Of a stretch of DNA of 64,000 bases, positions 1 through 9,080 are shown piece by piece. The stretch spans positions 62,001-126,000 of the forward strand of contig NZ_LBMD01000002.1 of the NCBI RefSeq assembly GCF_001293645.1, read 5' to 3'. A program made the translations under genes and the position numbers. Below the pieces are notes generated by a model, which worked only from the letters and a program-made list of their open reading frames with translations, did not search any database and was not told where the DNA came from. The stretch's first letter is position 1. The number at the start of each line of letters is the position of its first letter. The stretch comes from Bacillus sp. CHD6a (GTDB lineage Bacteria > Bacillota > Bacilli > Bacillales > Bacillaceae_I).

Positions 1-2
1 AA

Positions 3-926
3 ATCATCCATGCCAGTGCCCATGGCTTTTCCAATCGGGCAGAATCCATTCTCAACACTACCAAGACGAGATTCGGAATTGCCTCAGGCTGCAAACTCTT
101 CACCGCAATAGGAATATGTCAGTTGGTAGAGAGCGGTGCCCTTTCGTTTCAAACAACATTAAGCAGCTTATTGAATGAATATTTCCCCCATTTCCATGAG
201 GAGGTGACGGTCCACCACCTGCTGACTCACTCATCCGGTATTCCCGACTATTTTGACGAGGATGAAATGGATGATTTTGAAGAGCTTTGGGTGAAGAATC
301 CAATGTATCATATGAGACAACTAGAAGACTTCCTTCCGTTGTTCCAAAATCAACAGATGAAATTAAACCCGGGCGAAAAATTCCACTACAATAATGCCGG
401 TTATATAGTATTGGGTTTAATTATGGAAAAGGTAGCGGGAGTGCCTTTTACTAAATATGTAGAGGAGCACATCTTCAAGCCGGCGCGAATGGAGGATTCC
501 GGTTACTTTTCTCTAGATTGTCTGCCTGCCAACACGGCGCTTGGGTATATCGACAAGGAAGATGGTTCCTGGAAAACCAACAGCTACTCCATCCCGATAA
601 AAGGTGGAGCAGACGGTGGAGCGTATGTTACAGCAAGCGACATGGCGAATCTTTGGAGAGCATTAATGAATGGGAAACTAGTAAGTAAAGAAATGGTCGA
701 TATAATGACGACACCATGCATTCAAGCGGGTAATGATTACTATGGGTATGGGATTTGGATAGAGAAAGCCGAAGACACAATAGTAAAATACCATGTGATG
801 GGCTATGACCCGGGTGTAAGCTTTGCTTCTGGTTACTACCCGGAATCAGAAACGATTGTCGTGATACCTTCCAATAAGGAAAGAGGTCCCCACAAGTTGA
901 TGTACTTGATTGAGGACCATATTTGA
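3..926 (+). CDS. Beta-lactamase-related serine hydrolase (5' end outside window)
   Basis: Serine hydrolase of the class C beta-lactamase/penicillin-binding fold. The frame is open from base 3, so the gene starts before the window; a TTG at 123 is internal. The catalytic SxxK motif reads SGCK (about bases 87-98), the YxN motif is YNN in FHYNNAGY, and the third motif region is HVMGYDPG. A 'LLTHSSGIPDY' segment typical of this family follows the SxxK. The product is probably a peptidase or esterase rather than an antibiotic-degrading enzyme; substrate unknown. A terminator follows directly. Confidence 0.85.
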   Translation: MIHASAHGFSNRAESILNTTKTRFGIASGCKLFTAIGICQLVESGALSFQTTLSSLLNEYFPHFHEEVTVHHLLTHSSGIPDYFDEDEMDDFEELWVKNPMYHMRQLEDFLPLFQNQQMKLNPGEKFHYNNAGYIVLGLIMEKVAGVPFTKYVEEHIFKPARMEDSGYFSLDCLPANTALGYIDKEDGSWKTNSYSIPIKGGADGGAYVTASDMANLWRALMNGKLVSKEMVDIMTTPCIQAGNDYYGYGIWIEKAEDTIVKYHVMGYDPGVSFASGYYPESETIVVIPSNKERGPHKLMYLIEDHI

Positions 927-937
927 ATAAGAAGAGA

Positions 938-968
938 GGCATACCTGTTAATAGGGGTATGTCTTTTT
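938..968 (+). terminator. Rho-independent terminator
   Basis: GGCATACC pairs with GGTATGTC across an 8-9 base loop (one G-U pair), followed by a run of T. It ends the serine hydrolase transcript. Confidence 0.8.
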
Positions 969-1070
969 TGGTTTTCCGGAAAAAATTTTTGTAAACCAAA
1001 ACTATTTCTCTATCAATTCCGAATATATAAGTGTACGTACAATTCCAGTCTGGAAGTGGAAGAATTGAAA

Positions 1071-1649
1071 ATGAACGAAAAACAGCTAAGAAAATGGATA
1101 AAGCAGGTTCAGAAGAGGGGCGATGAACAGGCAGCCAATGAGCTCATCTCGCTATTTTATCCTTCTATATATGCATATGTGTATAAGCAAACCCAACAAA
1201 AAGAACTGTCCATGGATCTAACCCAGGAGATTTTCATTCACATGCTTCAGTCCATTGGGGGATATGAAGGAAAAAAGGCCTCTTTTAAAACATGGCTATA
1301 TAAAATAGCAACCTACAAAGTCATTGATTATTTTCGTTCTCGCCAATATCGGTATGATCGGAGTTCGGAATCAATGGCTGAAATGGAAGTTGTTGAAAAA
1401 GTGGATTTCACCGTTGAACTGGAGTTTAAGGAAGATGTGGAGAAGGTAGCATCCTTGATTAATGAGATGGAAGTTAGATCACAGGATATCCTGAGGTTGA
1501 AGCTTTTTGCAGAGCAGACTTTTGCAGAAATAGCAGCAACCCTAGGTTCATCTGAAGCCACGGTGAAAACGAAATATTATGCAGCAATTAGAAAAATAAA
1601 AACGAGAATGGAGGGGATGCAGTATGGAGAGAGAAAGGTTCGAAATTGA
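1071..1649 (+). CDS. Sigma-70 family (ECF-type) RNA polymerase sigma factor
   Basis: About 192 residues. Region 2 is visible as YVYKQTQQKELSMDLTQEIF followed by FKTWLYKIATYKVIDYFR; region 4 is the C-terminal HTH around FAEIAATLGSSEATVKTK. The preferred start is ATG 1071, which has GGAAGA about 8 bases upstream; an in-frame GTG at 1056 has a poor ribosome binding site. The gene overlaps the following membrane protein by 26 bases, so the two are translationally coupled. It opens a five-gene module with an ABC-2 exporter, and is likely the specific regulator of that module. Which promoters it reads is not visible. Confidence 0.88.
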   Translation: MNEKQLRKWIKQVQKRGDEQAANELISLFYPSIYAYVYKQTQQKELSMDLTQEIFIHMLQSIGGYEGKKASFKTWLYKIATYKVIDYFRSRQYRYDRSSESMAEMEVVEKVDFTVELEFKEDVEKVASLINEMEVRSQDILRLKLFAEQTFAEIAATLGSSEATVKTKYYAAIRKIKTRMEGMQYGERKVRN

Positions 1650-2379
1650 TTATCCAACTGAAGTGGAAGTGAAGGGACAGATAGAGTCCATCATAAAAAA
1701 AGGACTACAAAAGAAGCAATCCTTCCCTGCATTTTTACATGAGATGTACCGTCATATAGGTTTGCGTTATGTATTCCGAGATGCTACAGAGGTATCATTT
1801 CTTACTGTAATTATGATGAGTCTCCTTGTTTTTGTTTTATATGGGTTCAATGGAAATGCCATGAACACACAACTCTACTCGTTAATTTTTACCTTATCCC
1901 CTATGTTCTATTTTGTTATTGCTAGTACCTTGTTGGTACATGCCCGCATGAAACCTGCATTTGAACTGGAAATGACTTTCAAGTATCACGTATTTCAGTT
2001 GGCCGCGTTTCGAATGTTGATCTTCAGTGTCATAGGATTAGGATTAAACATTGTGCTCATGACAGTTATCGCAGCCATGTTTACATCGATACATATTATG
2101 GAAGCTCTAATGCTTTCACTTTGTTCCTTAAGCATATTTGGCAGTATCCATTTATATTCGATGCAAAAGAGAAAAGGCAAGCTCGTCAGTTATGTTTGGT
2201 TCTCGGCATGGATTGTCGGAAATGGCACCCTAGTTATGTTTGATAACATCGCATATTCCTTATTTTTAAGTAGTGTACCGGTGTATGTCTATGCCATTCT
2301 GATAACCTTGAGCGTTTATTTTTATATAAGAAGTTTAAAAAGATTAATAACATTTCGCAATGTAGAAGGAGTTCTTTAG
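1624..2379 (+). CDS. Polytopic membrane protein, possible anti-sigma partner
   Basis: 251 residues. A cytosolic N-terminal part of about 55 residues (IESIIKKGLQKKQSFPAFLHEMYRHIG) is followed by six or so hydrophobic segments. It starts inside the sigma-factor gene and ends one base before the ATPase gene. The position between an ECF sigma factor and an ABC exporter is where a membrane anti-sigma factor would sit, but no known anti-sigma domain is recognisable, so the role is inference only. Confidence 0.7.
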   Translation: MERERFEIDYPTEVEVKGQIESIIKKGLQKKQSFPAFLHEMYRHIGLRYVFRDATEVSFLTVIMMSLLVFVLYGFNGNAMNTQLYSLIFTLSPMFYFVIASTLLVHARMKPAFELEMTFKYHVFQLAAFRMLIFSVIGLGLNIVLMTVIAAMFTSIHIMEALMLSLCSLSIFGSIHLYSMQKRKGKLVSYVWFSAWIVGNGTLVMFDNIAYSLFLSSVPVYVYAILITLSVYFYIRSLKRLITFRNVEGVL

Positions 2380-2380
2380 T

Positions 2381-3250
2381 ATGCTGATTGTTGAAAATGT
2401 ATCAAAAAAATTTGGAAAGTTTGAGGCATTAAAGAAAGTGAACCTTGAATTTAAAAATGGCGTATACGGTTTGCTTGCACCAAATGGAGCTGGTAAGACA
2501 ACGCTTATTAAGATGTTGACGACATTATTATTCCCTAGCAGTGGAGCCATTCTTTACGAAGGTAAGGATATTATCAAGATGGACGAGAACTATCGTGGCC
2601 TGCTTGGCTATCTGCCACAGGAATTCGGCTATTATAAAAACTACACCCCAACCGCTTACCTTCTGTATATTGCGGCTTTAAAGGGGATGGAGAGAGGTGT
2701 AGCAAAAGCACGGATTAAAGAGCTATTAAAGCTTGTTGCGTTGGAAGAAGTGGCAGATAAAAAAATGAAAAAGTTCTCCGGAGGAATGATTCAACGGGTT
2801 GGTATTGCACAAGCAATGTTAAACGACCCTAAAATCCTAATTTTAGATGAACCGACAGCAGGGCTAGATCCAAAAGAAAGAGTAAGATTCCGAAATCTGC
2901 TCTCTGATCTTGGACGTGACCGCATCGTCATTCTTTCCACCCATATCGTTTCAGATGTAGAATCCATCGCAAATGAAATTATTATGATAAAAGATAAGAA
3001 AGTTTTACTTCAGGGAACGGTTTCAGATATTTGCAACAGGTTGAACGAGAAGGTGTACGAGACGAAAATGGAATTTAATAAGGTAGGTAATTTTCGTAAA
3101 AAACATCATTCCCTATCAGAAAAACAGGAAGATGGAAAGATGCATGTAAGATTTTTGACAGAGGAATTCGCACAACCTGAATGGCGGCAGGTGCATCCAA
3201 ATCTTGAGGATGTCTTCCTTCATGTGTATCAGGATGAAACAGTGAGATGA
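2381..3250 (+). CDS. ABC transporter ATP-binding protein (ABC-2 type)
   Basis: 289 residues. Walker A is APNGAGKTT, the Q-loop is PQEFG, the ABC signature is FSGGM, Walker B is ILILDEPTAGLDP, and the switch histidine is in ILSTHIVSDVE. The C-terminal 70 residues form the variable region common in drug or lantibiotic exporters. Its last 4 bases overlap the first permease gene. It energises the two permeases downstream. The first glycine of Walker A is replaced by alanine, which is common in this subfamily. Confidence 0.92.
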   Translation: MLIVENVSKKFGKFEALKKVNLEFKNGVYGLLAPNGAGKTTLIKMLTTLLFPSSGAILYEGKDIIKMDENYRGLLGYLPQEFGYYKNYTPTAYLLYIAALKGMERGVAKARIKELLKLVALEEVADKKMKKFSGGMIQRVGIAQAMLNDPKILILDEPTAGLDPKERVRFRNLLSDLGRDRIVILSTHIVSDVESIANEIIMIKDKKVLLQGTVSDICNRLNEKVYETKMEFNKVGNFRKKHHSLSEKQEDGKMHVRFLTEEFAQPEWRQVHPNLEDVFLHVYQDETVR

Positions 3251-4512
3251 TCAAAATCTTTGAGTTTAAAAAACTAATAAGCTCTCCGATCATTTGGACG
3301 TTACTCTTGCTATTTATGGCTTTTAACGTGTTTATAATATTCCAGCATTCCTCAATGAGTGAGGATATGAAACGAATACAACCGATTATCGAAAAGTACG
3401 GTACATTGATGGACGAAGAGAACAGGAAGGCAATGAAACAAGATTACGAGGTTGAACTGGCGGAATGGAACAAGCTTATAACACGACATGGAGAAGAGCC
3501 GTTTGAAAAGGCAAGAAACATCTATTCTTCAGAACGGTTTTCTATCGCGGAATCCAACTTATTTACAATGGAGGAACTGGAAAGCATTAAACAGCTTGCA
3601 GAACTGGAGTCCTATCTAGTGTCTGCTGAGGAAATAGATCAAGAGTATAATGAAATGGACATGGAGAAAGTCGGAGAAGAGCAAATTAAGATATTCGGTT
3701 TGACAGGATTGGCTGCAGATAAAGTAACGAGGGATTACAAGGTACTGAGCGAGCGTGTAGTGAAATTAGTGGAAAATAAGGAGCACCTCCATCTCTTTTT
3801 TTCAGGAAAAGACTATACCACACATACAATACTATTCCAAGAGCTGTTCCTTCCAATTTCTTTTCAGCTAACTATTCTTACGGTGCTAATCACGGCATTT
3901 ATTGTGAATTATGAGTTTGAACAGCAGACAGCCCTTATTATGTATTCCGCCAAACGTGGGAGAAAGCTGATTTGGGACAAATTAATCGTCGCATTAGGAA
4001 TGACCTTCCTCACTTTTACTCTCCTAATGACCGTTACCCTAGGAATCTACTTTTGGGTATTTGATTATAGCGGTCTTTGGAATGTTCAAATTAGTTCAGG
4101 ATTTTTAACTGAAAACAATAATGTTCCATTTATCAGCTGGGGGAAAATTACGTTTGTGAAATTCTTGGCAATTGCTAGCAGTCTGTTATTAATCCTACAA
4201 ATCCTATTTTGTCTTCTTGGGTTCTGTCTGTCCGTTTGGATCAAGAATACATACATGGCCTTCACTGTTTTTGCCATCATTTTTGGCGTCGGCCTTATGT
4301 TGCCAAACATGATGCCAAGGGACGGGATGGTAATTTTTTATACCCATTATACGCCTTTTATTTTGTTGATGGGCTTGAAAAAAACGTTCATGGCAAGTAG
4401 TCCATTTACCATGACACCCTACTTTGAAGTAGTCACGTTAATTTTGTGGTTTTCATGCCTTTGTTTTCTGGCATGGTTATGCATAAGGCAGTTTAAGCAT
4501 CAGAATATATAG
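3247..4512 (+). CDS. ABC-2 type permease, first subunit
   Basis: 421 residues. One N-terminal membrane helix (SSPIIWTLLLLFMAFNVFII), a charged extracytoplasmic region of about 170 residues, then five or more membrane segments in the C-terminal half. This layout is typical of ABC-2 exporters with a large external loop. The start codon overlaps the ATPase stop (ATGA). It probably forms a heterodimer with the next gene product. Substrate unknown. Confidence 0.85.
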   Translation: MIKIFEFKKLISSPIIWTLLLLFMAFNVFIIFQHSSMSEDMKRIQPIIEKYGTLMDEENRKAMKQDYEVELAEWNKLITRHGEEPFEKARNIYSSERFSIAESNLFTMEELESIKQLAELESYLVSAEEIDQEYNEMDMEKVGEEQIKIFGLTGLAADKVTRDYKVLSERVVKLVENKEHLHLFFSGKDYTTHTILFQELFLPISFQLTILTVLITAFIVNYEFEQQTALIMYSAKRGRKLIWDKLIVALGMTFLTFTLLMTVTLGIYFWVFDYSGLWNVQISSGFLTENNNVPFISWGKITFVKFLAIASSLLLILQILFCLLGFCLSVWIKNTYMAFTVFAIIFGVGLMLPNMMPRDGMVIFYTHYTPFILLMGLKKTFMASSPFTMTPYFEVVTLILWFSCLCFLAWLCIRQFKHQNI

Positions 4513-4524
4513 ATGGGAAGCGAC

Positions 4525-5676
4525 ATGATGAGAATATTTTTAGAAGAATGGAAGAAGCTCTTTACTTGGAAGTTTGCCATTTTGCTGGTGCTTGTAAGTT
4601 TGGTTTTCTATCAATTGTTCATCGTTTTTGAGTTTAAATACTTTCCAAACGGAAGACCAACATTGGATACTTTTATGGTGACACAGGAAATGTTGGAGAA
4701 CTATGGGGAAGGAATGGACGAAAAGGAATTTCTAGACTTTCAACAACAGTTCGAAGACAGGAAGGCACTACTTCATAATTATCTAGAAGAAGATGAAAAG
4801 GCGGTTGAGTCTGACTTAACGACTTATGAAGCACTCTACCGTTCTGAGGTTGACAACGAAGTAGCACAGGATTTAAGAGAAAAAGTGGGAGTGGAGAAGG
4901 AAGATTTGATTTATGACATCCAAGCAAGGGAGTCCATTATCTCTTCTTATGAGGACCGAAAAGAGATGGGAATCTCTTATTTGGAAACTAGCTCAAATCC
5001 CGCATTACTAGAAAGAATAGAGCAACTGCGTGAAAATGGATCGGCTGAAAATATTTTTTCTTACATCGTCTTTGAAAATTATGATTTCTTAATTAAAGAT
5101 GTTGCCATTCTCTCCTTTTTTAGTATTATGCTATTCATTATGCCACTCTACTTAAAGGATAGAAAAAACAAAGTGATTCACCTGCAGTATGCAACCAAAA
5201 AAGGGCGAATGCTATTTCGTACTAAACTTGCGGCAGCGGTAACTGGAGGTATCTTGGTCATAACAGCACAACTTATCCTATTTTTCAGTTTTTACGCAGC
5301 AAATGACACTCACATGTTTTTGTCACAAAACATCAACTCATTTATCAATTTTGTTATGTTATCTTGGTTTGACCTGACATTCTTGCAATACATTATTTTG
5401 ACGGTGGCCGCTATCTATATACTAGGAATAGCTTTAATAGTAGTTTGCGCTTGGATCTCAAACATCTCTCCTAATTATATGACAAGTGTCGGGGTGCATG
5501 TCCCGCTAGCTTTTGTATTTTTTGGTGTAGGTACCACTTATCTAGTGAGGCATGTGACAACCCTTGAGTTGCCAAAGTACACATTTTTAATAGGGCTGGC
5601 AGTGGTGCTGCTCATGAGCTCATTAGTAGTCTTTTGGAGTGTTAAACGTGAGAAAAGGAAAGATATTTTAGTATGA
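4525..5676 (+). CDS. ABC-2 type permease, second subunit
   Basis: About 383 residues, with the same plan as the preceding permease: one N-terminal helix (FAILLVLVSLVFYQLFIV), an acidic external region of about 150 residues, then several membrane segments. ATG 4513 abuts the upstream stop and has no ribosome binding site; GGGAAG at 4515-4520 favours ATG 4525 or 4528. It is the last gene of the sigma factor/exporter module and a terminator follows. Confidence 0.85.
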   Translation: MMRIFLEEWKKLFTWKFAILLVLVSLVFYQLFIVFEFKYFPNGRPTLDTFMVTQEMLENYGEGMDEKEFLDFQQQFEDRKALLHNYLEEDEKAVESDLTTYEALYRSEVDNEVAQDLREKVGVEKEDLIYDIQARESIISSYEDRKEMGISYLETSSNPALLERIEQLRENGSAENIFSYIVFENYDFLIKDVAILSFFSIMLFIMPLYLKDRKNKVIHLQYATKKGRMLFRTKLAAAVTGGILVITAQLILFFSFYAANDTHMFLSQNINSFINFVMLSWFDLTFLQYIILTVAAIYILGIALIVVCAWISNISPNYMTSVGVHVPLAFVFFGVGTTYLVRHVTTLELPKYTFLIGLAVVLLMSSLVVFWSVKREKRKDILV

Positions 5677-5708
5677 GTTAATGTATAGCGTATATTTTGA
5701 ATGGGAGT

Positions 5709-5741
5709 GGAAGGCTAGTGTTTTGGTAGCCTTCCTTTAGT
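5709..5741 (+). terminator. Rho-independent terminator
   Basis: GGAAGGCTA pairs with TAGCCTTCC over a short loop, followed by TTT. It ends the sigma factor/ABC module. Confidence 0.75.
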
Positions 5742-5779
5742 TTATGTCGAAGTTTGTTGAATTGCCTTTATCCAGTCCA

Positions 5780-5860
5780 AAGTGGCTAATAAAATGAAAA
5801 AGTGGCTAATAAATTTGAAAGTTGGCTAATAAATCTTCAAATTGGACAATAAGTTTCGTG
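5780..5860 (+). repeat. Short intergenic tandem array, 20-bp period, 4 units
   Basis: The core GTGGCTAATAAA recurs at exact 20-base steps near 5781, 5801, 5821 and 5841; the last unit is degenerate (TTGGACAATAA). The bases between the cores vary. It lies in a 388-base gene-free stretch (5677-6064) between the ABC terminator and a flavoprotein gene. The remainder of that stretch (5861-6064) shows no further feature except the ribosome binding site AAAGGAGG near 6050. Confidence 0.85.
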
Positions 5861-6064
5861 AGTAAAATAGAAGCTTAGTAATCTTCGCGATCCTCAAAAA
5901 AGAAACCACCCAAACTCTCCGCTGTAGAATCAAAATCCGCCACCCTTCACAAACTCTTAACCAAAACCACACTCACCCAATGTATCTTTTTACGTTTTAA
6001 TTCCCTTTAATAGGGTAAAGAATAGTATTTTCCACTCAAACACCCAAAAGGAGGAACGACCTAC

Positions 6065-6691
6065 ATGACAAAAGCAATTTTCTTAAACTGTTCTCTCAAA
6101 TCTTCCAGCGAAGAATCTAATACGGAAGCACTGATGAAAGAGGTCATCACTCATTTCAACAACGAAAACGTAGAGTCCGAAATTGTGAGGATAGCAGATT
6201 ACAATATAAAATTCGGCGTTAGTGAGGACGAAGGATATGGCGATGAATGGCCGGAAGTGTTCAACAAGGTATTGCGGGCGGACATTGTCATCATCGGTAC
6301 GCCGTTGTGGCTTGGTGAGAAGAGTAGTGTCGCAACGATGGTGATGGAGCGGCTTTATGGCGGAAGTGGACTAACGAATGATAAAGGGCAATATATTTAC
6401 TATAACAAAGTGGGAGGTGTGGTCATAACAGGTAACGAAGATGGCGCGAAACATGCGGCAGCGTCCATACTTTACGGGCTATCGCATATTGGCTTTACAA
6501 TCCCGCCAAATGTAGATACATACTGGGTTGGCGAAGCAGGTCCAGGGTCATCGTATATCGAAGCGGAGGGACATAAGAACGATTTCACCATGGAGCACGC
6601 CAAAATTATGGCCTATAACCTGGTGCATTTTTCGAAAATGCTTCAAAACAATCCCATCCCTGCAGAGGGAAATGTAGTGGAACAAAGCTAG
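6065..6691 (+). CDS. Flavodoxin-fold NAD(P)H-dependent oxidoreductase
   Basis: 208 residues. N-terminal phosphate-binding loop NCSLKSSSEESNT, a GTPLWLGEKSS segment that matches the FMN-contacting loop of WrbA/NADPH-FMN reductases, and a third GNEDGAKH segment. It is preceded by AAAGGAGG and stands 28 bases before egtB, so the three genes may be co-transcribed. A role as the reductant for the ergothioneine pathway is possible but not shown. Confidence 0.82.
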   Translation: MTKAIFLNCSLKSSSEESNTEALMKEVITHFNNENVESEIVRIADYNIKFGVSEDEGYGDEWPEVFNKVLRADIVIIGTPLWLGEKSSVATMVMERLYGGSGLTNDKGQYIYYNKVGGVVITGNEDGAKHAAASILYGLSHIGFTIPPNVDTYWVGEAGPGSSYIEAEGHKNDFTMEHAKIMAYNLVHFSKMLQNNPIPAEGNVVEQS

Positions 6692-6719
6692 AATCCAATA
6701 AAAGGAGCTGTATCCATTC

Positions 6720-7985
6720 ATGGAAACACAAACGATAAAATCATTATCCCAACGATTTATGAATGTGCGTGACCTCACCATGAAGCTTGTTCAACCACTA
6801 GAAACAGAAGATTTCATTATTCAATCTCACCCGGATGTCAGTCCACCAAAATGGCATCTGGCCCATACCACCTGGTTCTTTGAGCGCTTTGTCCTGAAAG
6901 AGTACTTCGAGAACTACCGAGAATTCCATCCGACATACGATTTTCTTTTTAATTCCTATTACGAGACGGTTGGGCCGTTCCAGCCAAGGCATCAACGCGG
7001 AGTACTCTCAAGACCAAGCATCCAAGACATTTTCCAATTCCGGAGTTATGTTGATAATTATATCGTGGATCTGCTCGAGCAACAGGAGGAGACTAAGTCT
7101 GAACAGACGGACAAAATTCACAGTCTCATAGAAATTGGCATGCAGCATGAACAACAGCATCAAGAGCTGATCTTAATGGATGTAAAATACAACTTTTTTG
7201 TTAACCCGTTGCACCCAGTCTATAAAGAATTCCAATCTAGTACATCATCTGAAAAAAGAGAAGCGGCCTTCCACACTTATGATGGCGGCCTCGTTGAAAT
7301 CGGCCATAACGGCGATGGCTTTGCTTTTGACAATGAAAGCCCGAATCATAAAGTTTGGTTGGAGCCGTTTAAACTCTCTGATCAGCCTGTCACAAATGGA
7401 GAGTATTTGGAATTCATTGAAGCAGGCGGTTATCAGAAGCCTTATTACTGGCTGTCGGACGGCTGGAATACAGTAAAAAAGAATGACTGGCAGGCTCCTC
7501 TTTACTGGAGTAAGGAAGATGGCGAGTGGTTGATCTTTACGCTTGCAGGCAAAAAGAAACTCAATCTACATGAACCAGTTGTCCATGTCAGCTTCTATGA
7601 GGCGGATGCCTTCAGCAGATGGAAAGGCAAGCGTCTCCCTACAGAAGCAGAATGGGAGCATGCAGCAAGGGATCTGGAGATAAAAGGAAACACGATGGAA
7701 ACGGGCAACTACCATCCTGGATCATCCAATCAATCAGCAGGTTCCAGAATGTTTGGCGATGTGTGGGAATGGACAGCAAGCGCCTACTCCCCATATCCGG
7801 GAAGCAAGCCGCTTGAAGGGGCACTTGGAGAATATAATGCTAAATTCATGTGCAACCAGATGGTGCTGCGCGGTGGATCCTGTGCCACCCCACAAGACCA
7901 TATCCGAAACACCTACCGCAACTTCTTTCCAGCGGACAAACGCTGGCAGTTTAGCGGATTCCGATTGGCGGAGGATGCACTATGA
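6720..7985 (+). CDS. egtB: Ergothioneine biosynthesis protein EgtB (sulfoxide synthase)
   Basis: 421 residues. EgtB is a non-haem iron enzyme that joins a thiol (gamma-glutamylcysteine or cysteine) to trimethylhistidine using oxygen. The N-terminal DinB-like domain carries WHLAHTTWFFE (His46, His49) and HEQQHQEL (His143, His147), which match the iron ligands of the family. The C-terminal half is a formylglycine-generating-enzyme-type domain (RLPTEAEWEHAAR, GDVWEWTASAY, LRGGSC, RNTYRNFF). The ribosome binding site is AAAGGAG. The stop overlaps egtD by 4 bases (ATGA). No EgtA, EgtC or EgtE homologue is nearby, which suggests a short route like that of non-actinobacterial producers. Confidence 0.92.
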   Translation: METQTIKSLSQRFMNVRDLTMKLVQPLETEDFIIQSHPDVSPPKWHLAHTTWFFERFVLKEYFENYREFHPTYDFLFNSYYETVGPFQPRHQRGVLSRPSIQDIFQFRSYVDNYIVDLLEQQEETKSEQTDKIHSLIEIGMQHEQQHQELILMDVKYNFFVNPLHPVYKEFQSSTSSEKREAAFHTYDGGLVEIGHNGDGFAFDNESPNHKVWLEPFKLSDQPVTNGEYLEFIEAGGYQKPYYWLSDGWNTVKKNDWQAPLYWSKEDGEWLIFTLAGKKKLNLHEPVVHVSFYEADAFSRWKGKRLPTEAEWEHAARDLEIKGNTMETGNYHPGSSNQSAGSRMFGDVWEWTASAYSPYPGSKPLEGALGEYNAKFMCNQMVLRGGSCATPQDHIRNTYRNFFPADKRWQFSGFRLAEDAL

Positions 7986-8944
7986 GATTATTAGAAAATA
8001 ATATTCAAAGCTATGATTTTTATATAGAAAAAGAAAACATGGGCGAGGAAATTATCAAGGGGCTTTCTGCTCCAGTCAAAACTATTTCCTCTAAATATTT
8101 GTATGATCATCGGGGTTCCGAGTTATTTGAGATGATAACGGAGCTAGAGGAGTATTACCCCACTCGGACGGAAATGAAGATTTTCACCAATAGTATAGAT
8201 GAAATCACGTTGGCTGTTGGCGATGTTCATACGCTTATAGAATATGGCAGTGGAAGCAGCAATAAAATTAAGGCATTGCTTCATAATTTTAAAAGCCTCA
8301 AGGAATACGTGCCAATTGATATATCGCGTGACTTTCTCTTTCAATCTAGTTTGGAACTCGCGATGCAATTCCCTCATATCACCATAAAGGCGGTTTGTGG
8401 GGACTATACGGGTCCACTGACCTTACCGTTGGAAGCGAAAGGCAAGAAGGTAATCTTTTTCCCGGGGTCAACCATCGGAAACTTTGAGCCGGTGGAGGTC
8501 CGGAATTTCCTACTGAAGTCCGCGAAGCTTTTGGATAAAGGAGATGGCTTCCTCATTGGTGTTGATATGAAAAAGGATATCGAAACATTGGAAAAAGCTT
8601 ATGATGATACGAAAGGAATTACGGCTGCATTCAACCTTAACCTTCTGACCAGAATGAATAGGGAGCTAGGGGCAGATTTTAAGGAGGAGCAGTTTGAACA
8701 TCTTGCTTACTATAACGAGGAAAAAGGACGCATTGAAATGCATCTTGAAAGTCAGTGCGATCAGAGAGTGAACATCGGAGACCATGAATTCTCCTTCCGG
8801 GAAGGGGAAACCATTCATACGGAAAACTCCTACAAATATTCCATTGACCAGTTCCAGAAGCTGGCAATGGAGTGCGGGTTCAAGCCAAGCAAGGTATGGA
8901 CGGATAATGAAGAGAAATTTAGTGTGCATTATTTGAAAAAATAA
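7982..8944 (+). CDS. egtD: L-histidine N(alpha)-methyltransferase EgtD
   Basis: 320 residues, the family's usual length. The enzyme trimethylates histidine with S-adenosylmethionine to give hercynine, the substrate of EgtB. The SAM loop is IEYGSGSSNK, followed by VPIDIS and the family block FFPGSTIGNFEP. It is translationally coupled to egtB and followed by a strong terminator, so it ends the operon. Confidence 0.93.
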   Translation: MRLLENNIQSYDFYIEKENMGEEIIKGLSAPVKTISSKYLYDHRGSELFEMITELEEYYPTRTEMKIFTNSIDEITLAVGDVHTLIEYGSGSSNKIKALLHNFKSLKEYVPIDISRDFLFQSSLELAMQFPHITIKAVCGDYTGPLTLPLEAKGKKVIFFPGSTIGNFEPVEVRNFLLKSAKLLDKGDGFLIGVDMKKDIETLEKAYDDTKGITAAFNLNLLTRMNRELGADFKEEQFEHLAYYNEEKGRIEMHLESQCDQRVNIGDHEFSFREGETIHTENSYKYSIDQFQKLAMECGFKPSKVWTDNEEKFSVHYLKK

Positions 8945-8950
8945 AAAATG

Positions 8951-8989
8951 AAAAGGGTATTCGCACAACTTGTGTGAATACCCTTTTTT
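8951..8989 (+). terminator. Strong rho-independent terminator
   Basis: AAAAGGGTATTCGCACA pairs perfectly with TGTGTGAATACCCTTTT around a 3-base loop. Ends the egtB-egtD transcript. Confidence 0.93.
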
Positions 8990-9080
8990 GCTCTTACGCC
9001 AGCTTAGAAAATATGATATTTTTTTACTATTCAACCTTTTCAGAGAGCAAGGAACTATTATATAAAGGAGTTCTTTCATT

